NCBI GenBank assembly: GCA_023429855.1
Contig: JAEZDB010000346.1
Span: 1 to 6,690 of the forward strand
Reading direction: 5' to 3'
DNA: 6,690 bases
From: Actinomycetes bacterium
GTDB lineage: Bacteria > Actinomycetota > Thermoleophilia > Solirubrobacterales > Solirubrobacteraceae
Below, piece by piece: positions 1-6,605 of this stretch. Below the pieces are notes generated by a model. That model saw nothing but the letters and a program-made list of their open reading frames with translations, ran no database searches and had not been told where the DNA came from. Positions within the stretch are counted from its first letter, which is position 1, and each line of letters begins with the position of its first letter. The position numbers and the translations under genes are program-made.

Positions 1-494
1 AACAGCGGCTGCGCCGTGCGCAGGCGGCCGGGCAGGTCGACGAGCACCGCCGCCTCGAAGGTCGCGGTGCCGTCGATCCGGGGGATGCGCGCGGCGAGGG
101 CGTCGATCGAGGCGCTGCCGCAGACGCCGCAGCTTGCCGTGGCGATCAGGGCGCGTGCGGCGAGGTCGCGGCGAGGCGCGTAACGCAGGTCGACGGTGAC
201 CACGTTGTACTGCTGCGTGCCGGCGTCGGCGCAGTAGCGAATGCCCGCGACGTCGGCGGGATCGGCGATGACGCCCTCGGCGTGCAGCAGTCCCGCGGCG
301 AGGGCGAAGTCCTGACCCGGCGTGCGCATCGTGGCGGTCGTCGCGACCACCTCGCCGCCGGGCACCGCTACGCGGATCTCGAGCGGCTCCTCCCCAGCCA
401 GCCGCTCGCTGCGGCGCCGCGGCGGCACACCGGGCTCGACCACGGTGGCAGGCGCGTGCGCGACGCGGTGACGGGTCGGGGGGCCCATCCGCAC
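1..494 (-). CDS. fdhD: FdhD, formate dehydrogenase sulfurtransferase (3' end beyond window)
   Basis: Cytoplasmic maturation factor that, in the well-studied E. coli case, passes sulfur from the cysteine desulfurase IscS to the bis-MGD molybdenum cofactor of formate dehydrogenase. I translated the minus strand directly. It shows the family landmarks in order: GEEPLEIRV near residue 35, TMRTPGQDFALAAGLLHAEG near 55-75, YNVVTVDL near 96-103, and ASCGVCGSASID near 121-131. Counting from GTG at 494, the sulfur-carrying pair is C122 and C125, equivalent to the E. coli CxxC. About 164 residues are visible; the family is usually about 260-280, so roughly the last 100 lie off the left edge. Two in-frame starts exist, GTG at 494 and ATG at 488. 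GTG is preferred because GGAG lies 6 bases before it, against 12 before the ATG. It is divergent from the oxidoreductase gene at 652, its likely client. Confidence 0.95.
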   Translation of the reverse strand, partial: MRMGPPTRHRVAHAPATVVEPGVPPRRRSERLAGEEPLEIRVAVPGGEVVATTATMRTPGQDFALAAGLLHAEGVIADPADVAGIRYCADAGTQQYNVVTVDLRYAPRRDLAARALIATASCGVCGSASIDALAARIPRIDGTATFEAAVLVDLPGRLRTAQPL

Positions 495-500
495 ACGGTA

Positions 501-504
501 CTCC
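501..504 (-). promoter_or_regulatory. fdhD ribosome binding site (GGAG)
   Basis: GGAG on the minus strand lies 6 bases before GTG at 494 and 12 before ATG at 488, which favours the GTG start. Its two G residues also form the end of the 3' arm of the hairpin at 503-526, so the site could be partly occluded when the transcript folds. Confidence 0.55.
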
Positions 505-526
505 GGTTGCCAAATGCCGCAACCGG
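503..526. repeat. Perfect 8+8 inverted repeat upstream of fdhD
   Basis: CCGGTTGC at 503-510 and GCAACCGG at 519-526 are exact reverse complements separated by 8 bases. In a transcript of fdhD this is a stable GC-rich hairpin whose 3' arm runs into the GGAG ribosome binding site. As DNA it could be a dyad operator between the two divergent genes. There is no T-tract and it is upstream of coding sequence, so it does not look like an intrinsic terminator. A role in control is inference. Confidence 0.6.
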
Positions 527-537
527 CGCCCGGGCCC

Positions 538-574
538 CGGTCACATATGCAGACCCCTCCTGCAAACCTGACCG
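538..574. promoter_or_regulatory. Interrupted palindrome, copy 1 (candidate operator or hairpin)
   Basis: Outer arms CGGTCA (538-543) and TGACCG (569-574) are exact complements. Inner arms TGCAG (548-552) and CTGCA (560-564) are also exact complements around a 7-base loop. A symmetrical 4x4 mismatch separates the two pairs of arms. The dyad is centred near 556. Function is unknown; the position between divergent genes suits a regulator site. Confidence 0.45.
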
Positions 575-588
575 CGCTGGCGCCCCGC

Positions 589-631
589 CTCCGGTCACAT
601 ATGCAGACCCCTCCTGCAAACCTGACCGGAG
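589..631. promoter_or_regulatory. Interrupted palindrome, copy 2 (longer outer arms)
   Basis: This copy has the same core as the dyad at 538-574, but the outer arms extend to nine perfect pairs: CTCCGGTCA (589-597) and TGACCGGAG (623-631). The inner arms TGCAG and CTGCA recur at 602-606 and 614-618. The centre is near 610, 54 bases (about five helical turns) from the copy 1 centre. Extension of the palindrome beyond the 38-base core shows that the flanks differ while pairing is kept or improved. It ends 20 bases before the oxidoreductase start codon, where a repressor or an mRNA hairpin could act. Confidence 0.45.
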
Positions 632-651
632 CGGGGGCCTAGGCTGAGCCC

Positions 652-2961
652 ATGCGCGACGGTGAACGGCACCTGGGGCGCGGGCGCACCACCCGCGACC
701 ACGACGTCCCCGAGGACGACGCCGGCCTCTCCGTGTCGCCGCCGCCAGATCACGCCGTCGGAATGCCGGCGACGCTGTCGATCGCCAAGCAGACGATGCG
801 CCACCTCGGCGTCGCCCGCGGCGCGCAGACCCTGGCGAAGATCAACCAACCGGGCGGCTTCGACTGCCCCGGGTGCGCGTGGCCCGAGCCGGGGGCCGGC
901 GCCCACCACCTGGAGTTCTGCGAAAACGGCGCCAAGGCCGTCGCCGAGGAGGGCACGCTGCGACGCATCGGCCGCTCGTTCTTCGCGCGGCATTCGGTGG
1001 CCGACCTGCAGGAGCGCTCGGGCTACTGGCTCGGCCAGCAGGGCCGGCTGACGGAGCCGATGTTCCTCGCCGAGGGCGCCACGCACTACGCGCCCATCAG
1101 CTGGGACGACGCCTACGACCTGATCGCCCGCGAGCTCCGCGCGCTCGACTCGCCCGACGAAGCGGCCTTCTACACGTCGGGCCGCACGAGCAACGAGGCG
1201 GCGTTTGCCTACCAGCTGCTCGTCCGCGCCTTCGGCACCAACAACCTGCCCGACTGCTCGAACCTCTGCCACGAGTCCTCGAGCGTCGCACTCTCCGAGA
1301 CGATCGGCATCGGCAAGGGCTCGGTCACGATCAACGACCTCGTCGACGCCGACCTGATCGTGATCGCCGGCCAGAACCCGGGCACGAACCACCCGCGGAT
1401 GCTGACCACGCTCGAGGAGGCGAAAGAGCGCGGCGCCAAGATCCTCACGATCAACCCGCTGCCCGAGGCCGGCCTCTCGCGCTTCGACAACCCGCAGAAG
1501 CTCGCCGGCCTGATCGGCAACGGCACCGAGCTCACCGACCTGTTCCTGCAGGTGCGGCTCGGCGGCGACCACGCGCTGTTCCGCGCGTTCAACCACCTGC
1601 TGCTCGCCGCCGACGACTCGCGCCCCGGCTCGCTACTCGACCACGAGTTCCTGCGCGAGCGCACCCTCGGACTCGACGCGCTGCGGGCCGACCTGGCGAC
1701 GCTCGATTGGGCCGCGACCGAGACCGCCACCGGACTCACGCGCGCGGAGATCGAGGAGGCGTTTGCGCTGCTGCGGGCGTCGGAGCGCACGGTGGTCTGC
1801 TGGGCGATGGGGCTCACCCAGCACCGCGATGCCGTCGCGACGATCCAGGAGATCGTCAATACGCTGCTGCTGCGCGGCATGATCGGCCGCCGCGGTGCGG
1901 GGCTCTGCCCGGTGCGCGGCCACTCCAACGTGCAGGGCGACCGCACGATGGGCATCTACGAGAAGCCGTCGCCCGGGTTCCTCGACGCGCTTGCCTCCGA
2001 GTTCGGCTTCGAGCCGCCGCGCGAGCACGGCCTGGATGTCGTCGACACGATCGGGGCGCTGGCCGACGGGCGCGTGCAGGTGTTCATGGCGATGGGCGGC
2101 AACTTCATGTCGGCCACGCCCGACACACCCGCGACCGAAGCCGCAATGCGTGGCGCGCGGCTGACCGTGCAGGTGTCGACGAAGCTCAACCGCTCCCACG
2201 CCGTGACGGGCCAGCAGGCGCTGATCCTGCCGACGCTCGGCCGCACCGACCGCGACGGCGACCAGGTCGTCTCCGTCGAGGACTCGATGAGCGTCGTGCA
2301 CGGCACCCGCGGGCACCTGCCGCCACCGTCGGAGCACGTGCGCAGCGAGGTGCGGATCGTCTGCGAGCTGGCGGAGCGGCTCCTGCCCGATAGCGGCATC
2401 CCGTGGGCCGAGATGGCCGCCGACTACGCCGTGATCCGGCGGCACATCGAGGCGGTCGTGCCGGGCTTCGAGGACTTCGAGCGTCGCCTGAGCTGGCCGG
2501 GCGGCTTCATCCTCCCGCACCCGCCGCGCGACTCCCAGACGTTCGACACCCCGTCGGGCAAGGCCCACCTCACGGTCAACGCCGTGGAGCCGATCGTCGT
2601 GCCGCCCGGCCACCTGCTGCTGCAGACGCTGCGCTCGCACGACCAGTACAACACGACGATCTACGGCCTCGACGACCGCTACCGCGGCATCAAAGGCGGG
2701 CGCCGGCTCGTGTTCGTGCGGCCGTCAGACCTCACCAAACTCGGGCTTGCCGACGGGCAGAAGGTCGACCTTGTGGCCGACACGTTCGACGGCACCGAGC
2801 GCCGCGCCGACGACTTCCGCATCGTCGCCTACCCGACGGCGCGCGGCTGCGCCGCGGCCTACTACCCCGAGACGAACCCGCTCGTGCCGCTGCGCAGCGT
2901 CGCCAAGCGCAGCAACACGCCGACGAGCAAGTCGATCGTCGTGCGCCTCGTGCCCCGCTGA
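652..2961 (+). CDS. FdhF/YdeP-family molybdopterin oxidoreductase (formate dehydrogenase alpha-like)
   Basis: Predicted cytoplasmic bis-MGD enzyme of the YdeP type, about the length of E. coli YdeP. Family motifs in order: DCPGCAWP (71-78), CENGAKAVA (90-98), FYTSGRTSNEAAF (173-185), DCSNLCHESS (201-210), GQNPGTNHPRML (240-251), RGHSNVQGDRT (422-432), KLNRSH (511-516), and SHDQYNTTIYGLDDRYRG (662-679). C206-H207 aligns by eye with Sec140-His141 of E. coli FdhF, so Cys is the likely molybdenum ligand. Only C72, C75 and C90 lie near the N terminus, not the usual four-cysteine [4Fe-4S] pattern. There is no Tat signal or membrane helix. The ATG at 652 has no clear ribosome binding site; the acidic stretch before residue 38 resembles the family N terminus, so I kept it. 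No beta or gamma subunit gene is adjacent. fdhD is divergent. Formate as substrate is probable, not shown. Confidence 0.93.
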   Translation: MRDGERHLGRGRTTRDHDVPEDDAGLSVSPPPDHAVGMPATLSIAKQTMRHLGVARGAQTLAKINQPGGFDCPGCAWPEPGAGAHHLEFCENGAKAVAEEGTLRRIGRSFFARHSVADLQERSGYWLGQQGRLTEPMFLAEGATHYAPISWDDAYDLIARELRALDSPDEAAFYTSGRTSNEAAFAYQLLVRAFGTNNLPDCSNLCHESSSVALSETIGIGKGSVTINDLVDADLIVIAGQNPGTNHPRMLTTLEEAKERGAKILTINPLPEAGLSRFDNPQKLAGLIGNGTELTDLFLQVRLGGDHALFRAFNHLLLAADDSRPGSLLDHEFLRERTLGLDALRADLATLDWAATETATGLTRAEIEEAFALLRASERTVVCWAMGLTQHRDAVATIQEIVNTLLLRGMIGRRGAGLCPVRGHSNVQGDRTMGIYEKPSPGFLDALASEFGFEPPREHGLDVVDTIGALADGRVQVFMAMGGNFMSATPDTPATEAAMRGARLTVQVSTKLNRSHAVTGQQALILPTLGRTDRDGDQVVSVEDSMSVVHGTRGHLPPPSEHVRSEVRIVCELAERLLPDSGIPWAEMAADYAVIRRHIEAVVPGFEDFERRLSWPGGFILPHPPRDSQTFDTPSGKAHLTVNAVEPIVVPPGHLLLQTLRSHDQYNTTIYGLDDRYRGIKGGRRLVFVRPSDLTKLGLADGQKVDLVADTFDGTERRADDFRIVAYPTARGCAAAYYPETNPLVPLRSVAKRSNTPTSKSIVVRLVPR

Positions 2962-2967
2962 CGGGCG

Positions 2968-4431
2968 CTACTGCAGCGCGCTGGTGAGCCGCGCGATGTT
3001 GTCGAAGACCCGGCCCGTAAACGGCCTCGCCATGTGGTCTTCGAGCGTGAGCTCGCGCGAGATCGCGCGGTAGCCGTCCTCGACGAGCGCCATGTCGGCG
3101 GCGAAGTCGGACCCGCTCACGAGCAGCGTCGATTCGAGGTTGAGCTCGAAGGACCGCATGTCCATGTTGCTCGACCCGACCACGCAGACTTCGTCGTCGA
3201 TCGAGAGGTGCTTGGCGTGGAGGATGTAGGGCGGCGGGTAGAGGTAGATCCGCACGCCGGCACGCAGCAGCGCCTCGTAGTACGAGCGCTGGGCGTGGAA
3301 GACAAACCCCTGGTCGCCGATCTCCGAGACGAACAGCTCGACCGGCACGCCGCGGTCGGCGGCTGAGATCACGGCGTGCAGCAGCGACTCGTCGGGCACG
3401 AAGTACGGGCTCGTGATGCTCACGCGCTTCTCGGCGTTGTAGAGCAGCGTGTTGAAGAGCTTGAGGTTGTTCTCGCCGTCGAAGCCGGGGCCGCTCGGCA
3501 CGATCTGGCACTCGAGGGTGGTCTGCGCGTCGAAATCGACGTCGGACTCAAGCTCGGGCAGGATCGCCTCGTCGGTCTCGCTGAACCAGTCGGTGAGGAA
3601 CAGCGCGTTGATCCCGCCGACGATCGGGCCTTCGAGGCGCACCATCAGCTCGTGCCACATGAGGCCGCGCTTGATGTTCTTCTTCTTGTTGTAGGTCCGG
3701 TCGATCAGGTTCTGCGAGCCGACGAAGCCGACCTTGCCGTCGATCACGAGCAGCTTGCGGTGATTGCGCAGGTCGGGCCGCTGGTACTTGCCTTTGAGCG
3801 GCATCACGGGCAGCATCGGCGCCCAGTCGGCGCCGATCCGATCGAGCTCGGCCTTCGTCGCCTTGTAGCCGGGGATGCCACGCGAGCCGATGTGGTCGAA
3901 CAGCACTCGCACCTTCACCCCGCGCGCGATGGCCCGCTCAAGCGCCGCGAAGTACGGGCGCGTCGTGTCGTCGAGGGCGAAGATGTAGAACTCGGAGTGG
4001 ACGAAGTCGGTCGCCTCGTCGATCGCCGCGGCCATCTCGTCGAAGCCCGCGTCGTAGTCCGCGATCAGGCGCGCCTTGTTGCCGGTGACCAGCGGCATCG
4101 CCCCGAGGTTGCGGTTCATCCGGACGGTCGCTGCCAACCAGCGCGGGCCGGGGTCGTCGTGCGGCACGAGCCGCATCGACGCGGTCGCCTCGAGGATGCG
4201 GTTGTTGACCTGGCGCTGCTTTTCGCGACGGTCCTTGGGCAGCTTGGGGTTGCCGATCAGCAGAAACGCGACGAGCGCGAAGAACGGAAACAGGAAGACG
4301 AGCATGAGCCACGCCGTCGCCGACGTGGGGCGGCGGTTGACCGGGACGACGACGATCGCGACGAGCCGGATGGCCCAGCCCACGGCGATGACCACGATCG
4401 AGCCGCGAAAGAGAAGTTCGATCGGGTCCAC
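2968..4431 (-). CDS. cls: Cardiolipin synthase (ClsA-type, phospholipase D superfamily)
   Basis: Membrane enzyme that, in this family, condenses two phosphatidylglycerols into cardiolipin and glycerol. Counting from GTG at 4431 (487 residues, close to E. coli ClsA), there are two N-terminal membrane helices at about 11-30 and 41-60. Two PLD domains follow with HKD motifs: H224-R-K226-x4-D231 followed by GSQN (238-241), and H405-A-K407-x4-D412 followed by GSSN (419-422). Both are intact, so the enzyme should be active. The frame is open to TTG at 4485, but those 18 extra codons look non-coding (low-complexity, poorer codon choice), so GTG is preferred; neither start has a strong ribosome binding site. 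The gene starts 75 bases after the diguanylate cyclase stop and is probably co-transcribed with it. Its 3' end faces the oxidoreductase stop with 6 bases between. A broader PLD-type phosphatidyltransferase is the alternative. Confidence 0.93.
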   Translation of the reverse strand: MDPIELLFRGSIVVIAVGWAIRLVAIVVVPVNRRPTSATAWLMLVFLFPFFALVAFLLIGNPKLPKDRREKQRQVNNRILEATASMRLVPHDDPGPRWLAATVRMNRNLGAMPLVTGNKARLIADYDAGFDEMAAAIDEATDFVHSEFYIFALDDTTRPYFAALERAIARGVKVRVLFDHIGSRGIPGYKATKAELDRIGADWAPMLPVMPLKGKYQRPDLRNHRKLLVIDGKVGFVGSQNLIDRTYNKKKNIKRGLMWHELMVRLEGPIVGGINALFLTDWFSETDEAILPELESDVDFDAQTTLECQIVPSGPGFDGENNLKLFNTLLYNAEKRVSITSPYFVPDESLLHAVISAADRGVPVELFVSEIGDQGFVFHAQRSYYEALLRAGVRIYLYPPPYILHAKHLSIDDEVCVVGSSNMDMRSFELNLESTLLVSGSDFAADMALVEDGYRAISRELTLEDHMARPFTGRVFDNIARLTSALQ

Positions 4432-4506
4432 GGGCGCGAGGCTACCGGGCGGCGCGGGCGCACCGGCAGAGCGCGAGCGCGCCAACGGCGTGCTGCGGCA
4501 AGCCGG

Positions 4507-5574
4507 TCAGGCGCGCATCAGGCGCGGCGGTGCGTCGGCGACGATCACGCGGTCGCGGCCGGCGCGTTTGGCGGCATAGCTCGCGCGGTCGGCGATGTCG
4601 ATGAGCGACTCCACGCCGCTGGCCGCGTCGCTGGTGGCGATGCCGATGCTGACGGTGATCACCGTGCCGTCGAGCGGCTTGGCGTCGCGGAGCAGACCGC
4701 GGATGTCTTCCGCCCAGCTCAGCGCCTCGTCGATCGTGCTGCCGGGGCAGAGCACGGCAAACTCCTCGCCCCCCATCCGGGCCACGAGGCAGGTCCGCGG
4801 GAAGACGGCCCGGAGGATCTCGCCGACGGTCCGCAGGACCGCGTCTCCGGCCGCGTGGCCGAACTGGTCGTTGACGTGCTTGAAGTGGTCGAGGTCGAGG
4901 ACGAGCGCCACGAGGGGCTCATCGGAGGTCGTGGCGGCCCAGAGCGCCTCGGAGTGCTCGGCGAAGCTGCGACGGTTGTGGACGCCCGTCAGCGGGTCGA
5001 AGTTCGCGGCGACGCGGATGTCGTTCAGGAGCTTCGCGCTCGACTCCGAGAGCAGACGGACGGCGCCGAGGATGAAGGCGAGCGCCACGAGCACCAGCAC
5101 GAAGGTCACGTACGGGAACGGGTCGCCCTCGTGGAAGACCGGCAGCAGCGCGACCGCATAGCTGGCCGTGCCAAACAGCATCGAGCCCGCGAACATGCCC
5201 CTGGAGAGCAGGAAGCTGCCGGCCATCAGCGGCCAGGCGTAGAACAGCGGCAGCGTCGGGACGCCGCGGGCGACCGCCACGAGCACGGAGATCTGGATCG
5301 AGCAGACGATCACCAGCACCCACGCCACGACGGTCGGGTGCTTCGTCAATGAGCTTGGCACGAGGAAACCGGCGATCCCGAGCCCGAAGAAGCCGGCCGC
5401 GACCAGGTGGACCGGCCACTCGTGGGTCGCGGTGACGGTCGGCATGGCCAGCGCGATCTCGACGGCGAGCCCGCCCATCGACAGCGCCGCGAGCACGACC
5501 CAGCGGAACAGGGCGGCGTGGTGCTCCTCCAGACGGACGCGGAGGACCTCGTTGCTCATGGTGGTCGACGACAT
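4507..5574 (-). CDS. Membrane diguanylate cyclase (GGDEF domain)
   Basis: Makes the second messenger c-di-GMP from two GTP. The 355-residue protein has about six hydrophobic segments (roughly 24-44, 56-73, 81-103, 106-124, 126-146, 154-173), a short linker, then a GGDEF domain at about 185-345. Active-site features are intact: DPLTGVHNRRSF (193-204), the metal-binding D227 in LDLDHFKHVND, N235, D244 in FGHAAGD, and the signature GGEEF at 268-272. The RxxD inhibitory site expected five residues before GGEEF is missing (PRTC instead), so product inhibition through that site is not expected. No known sensor domain is recognised in the membrane part, which may itself sense something. ATG at 5574 is chosen; ATG at 5559 is possible. 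The frame stays open to 5811, but that stretch is Arg-rich and overlaps the upstream gene. It probably shares a transcript with cls. Confidence 0.93.
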   Translation of the reverse strand: MSSTTMSNEVLRVRLEEHHAALFRWVVLAALSMGGLAVEIALAMPTVTATHEWPVHLVAAGFFGLGIAGFLVPSSLTKHPTVVAWVLVIVCSIQISVLVAVARGVPTLPLFYAWPLMAGSFLLSRGMFAGSMLFGTASYAVALLPVFHEGDPFPYVTFVLVLVALAFILGAVRLLSESSAKLLNDIRVAANFDPLTGVHNRRSFAEHSEALWAATTSDEPLVALVLDLDHFKHVNDQFGHAAGDAVLRTVGEILRAVFPRTCLVARMGGEEFAVLCPGSTIDEALSWAEDIRGLLRDAKPLDGTVITVSIGIATSDAASGVESLIDIADRASYAAKRAGRDRVIVADAPPRLMRA

Positions 5575-5710
5575 TGGCGGTAATCCGCGTATCGGTCGTG
5601 CGCCAGCGGTCTGGAGCTGAAAACGGCCGGAATGCCCAGGCTTGCCCGATTGGCGGCGTTCTGTCCAACGAGCGGCCAGACAAAAAGGGGCTCGGGGCTG
5701 GTCGCTGAGG
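5575..5710. other. Intergenic gap between membrane protein and diguanylate cyclase genes
   Basis: This 136-base gap may hold the diguanylate cyclase promoter or simply separate two operon genes. I see no convincing -35/-10 pair. A T5 run on the minus strand lies shortly after the membrane-protein stop, but it is preceded by C-rich sequence without a matching G arm, so it is not a convincing intrinsic terminator. No tRNA or small gene is supported. Confidence 0.4.
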
Positions 5711-6574
5711 TCAGAGACCAGGTGTGGGCTGCTGCGCCTCGCCCGGCCAATCCGGTGACGCTGCCGGCGACGATTCAGGAAGACCCGGCGCGCGATACGG
5801 GTCGTTCGCACGCGTGCGCCAAGAGAAGTACAAGAGCGTCGTTGCGAGGGCCGTCCATGAGGCGACGGCCGCGTTCATCACCGCCGTGAGCGGCACCGCC
5901 ACCAGGCCGAAGTCGCTCGGTTCGCCGGCGACGAGCGAGACCACGGCGAGCGGGATCACCACCGCGGCGGCGACGGCTGCGCCGATGAGCGTGATGACGA
6001 GGACGTAGCCGTAGGTCCGCCACCAGCCGTTGGTGCGCACGATCCGCACGCTGGCCTTGAGCGAGGCGATCGGTCCGTCGCCCGTGAGGACCGCGTGCTG
6101 CGGCGCGAAGAGCCCGGCGACGGCGATGAAGATGCCGGGCAAGATCAGCAAGAGCGTCCCGAGCACGATCGCGAAGAAGTAGACGATCGTCGTGAGCACC
6201 GCGCGCCCGAGCGACGCGAGGCCCATGCGGAAGGCCGACCCGGTGGTGACCGCTTCGCTCCGGGCGAGTGCCAAGACCGCCAGCGCGTGGATCGCCGTGA
6301 TCAGCGGACTGCCGATCGCGAACTCCACAAACGAGCTCACGCCCGTCCAGACCGGATCACCAGCGCCGTTCGGGTCGTGGAAGCCGCCGCCAAGCAATCC
6401 AACCAGGACCAGCTCGAGCGGCAGGACGATCCAGGCGGCCGTGAGGAAGAAGACGCTCGGCCGCATCCGCCAGACCTTCCACCCGCTCTCCAGGAGCGGC
6501 CCGAGCTGCTTGGGCTGGTCGAGCGCCAGCGGCTCGACGGGCGGCGGCGGGACGTACTGCGGGAACGCGGTCAT
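5711..6574 (-). CDS. Multi-spanning membrane protein, function unknown
   Basis: A 287-residue integral membrane protein. It starts with a short Pro-rich cytoplasmic segment (about 4-15, VPPPPVEP), then an amphipathic LLESGWKVWRMRPS stretch (27-40). About six hydrophobic segments follow (roughly 41-62, 87-104, 127-155 possibly as two, 188-213, 223-252). The tail is Pro/Ser-rich and hydrophilic (253-287). The layout, with an LPGIFIAV turn at 145-152 and SLKASVRIVRTNGWWRTYGYVL at 171-192, resembles the loosely defined glycerophosphodiesterase-type membrane domain/YciC-like proteins common in actinobacteria. No catalytic domain is attached and I assign no activity. ATG at 6574 is chosen for the GGAGG just upstream; the frame is open to 6628. 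It is the first of three same-strand genes, 136 bases before the diguanylate cyclase. Confidence 0.85.
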   Translation of the reverse strand: MTAFPQYVPPPPVEPLALDQPKQLGPLLESGWKVWRMRPSVFFLTAAWIVLPLELVLVGLLGGGFHDPNGAGDPVWTGVSSFVEFAIGSPLITAIHALAVLALARSEAVTTGSAFRMGLASLGRAVLTTIVYFFAIVLGTLLLILPGIFIAVAGLFAPQHAVLTGDGPIASLKASVRIVRTNGWWRTYGYVLVITLIGAAVAAAVVIPLAVVSLVAGEPSDFGLVAVPLTAVMNAAVASWTALATTLLYFSWRTRANDPYRAPGLPESSPAASPDWPGEAQQPTPGL

Positions 6575-6577
6575 CCA

Positions 6578-6587
6578 CCTCCACCCT
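6578..6587 (-). promoter_or_regulatory. Ribosome binding site of the membrane protein gene
   Basis: The minus strand reads AGGGTGGAGG ending 3 bases before ATG at 6574. GGAGG alone is rather close, while the overlapping AGGG has a 9-base spacing. This purine block fixes the start at 6574 rather than the longer frame beginning at 6628. Confidence 0.6.
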
Positions 6588-6605
6588 ATGTGACACACAC
6601 TGCGC

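Larger units (their letters stand above)
525..632. repeat. Two-copy tandem repeat, 54-base period
   Basis: Units 525-578 and 579-632 align end to end. A 38-base core is identical in both (537-574 and 591-628). The stretch preceding each core (525-542 against 579-596) matches at 15 of 18 positions. The duplication fills most of the fdhD/oxidoreductase intergenic region and ends 19 bases before the oxidoreductase ATG. Each core contains an interrupted palindrome, annotated separately. It is not a CRISPR: there are only two copies and the 16-base stretch between cores is too short for a spacer and partly repeats itself. It may be a duplicated operator or two copies of a dispersed intergenic repeat. 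Confidence 0.85.

Noticed and set aside
525..632. Possible mini CRISPR array
   Set aside because: There are only two copies, the 16-base gap is too short for a spacer, the sequence before each core is itself partly repeated, and no cas gene is present.
282..647. A 121-codon plus-strand frame reading through the tandem repeat
   Set aside because: Antisense to fdhD. Its duplicated TYADPSCKPDR segment is just the 54-base DNA repeat, whose period is a multiple of three, read as protein.
595..1596. A 333-codon minus-strand frame reaching into the tandem repeat
   Set aside because: Antisense shadow of the oxidoreductase gene; composition is biased and no family features are seen.
873..2393. A 506-codon plus-strand frame inside the oxidoreductase gene
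   Set aside because: Out-of-frame shadow with Arg/Ala/Pro-rich sequence; the overlapping 652-2961 frame carries all YdeP-family motifs.
2732..3511. A 259-codon minus-strand frame overlapping the 3' ends of both convergent genes
   Set aside because: Off-frame relative to cardiolipin synthase, Arg-rich, and explained by the two real genes on either side.
3376..5352. A 658-codon open frame on the plus strand across the cardiolipin synthase and cyclase genes
   Set aside because: It is antisense to two clear enzyme genes. The translation is dominated by charged low-complexity residues (R, D, E, H, V) typical of the antisense of high-GC coding DNA, with no recognisable motif.
5676..5700. T5 run on the minus strand after the membrane protein stop as an intrinsic terminator
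   Set aside because: The sequence before the T-run is C-rich without a complementary G-rich arm, so no stable stem precedes it.
5575..5811. N-terminal extension of the diguanylate cyclase to 5811
   Set aside because: The added 79 residues are Arg-rich, overlap the end of the upstream gene and do not resemble a signal or sensor; ATG at 5574 gives a normal membrane start.
6589..6597. TGTGACACA as a CRP/FNR-like site
   Set aside because: Only a half-site matches; the second half at the required spacing (TCACA) is absent.
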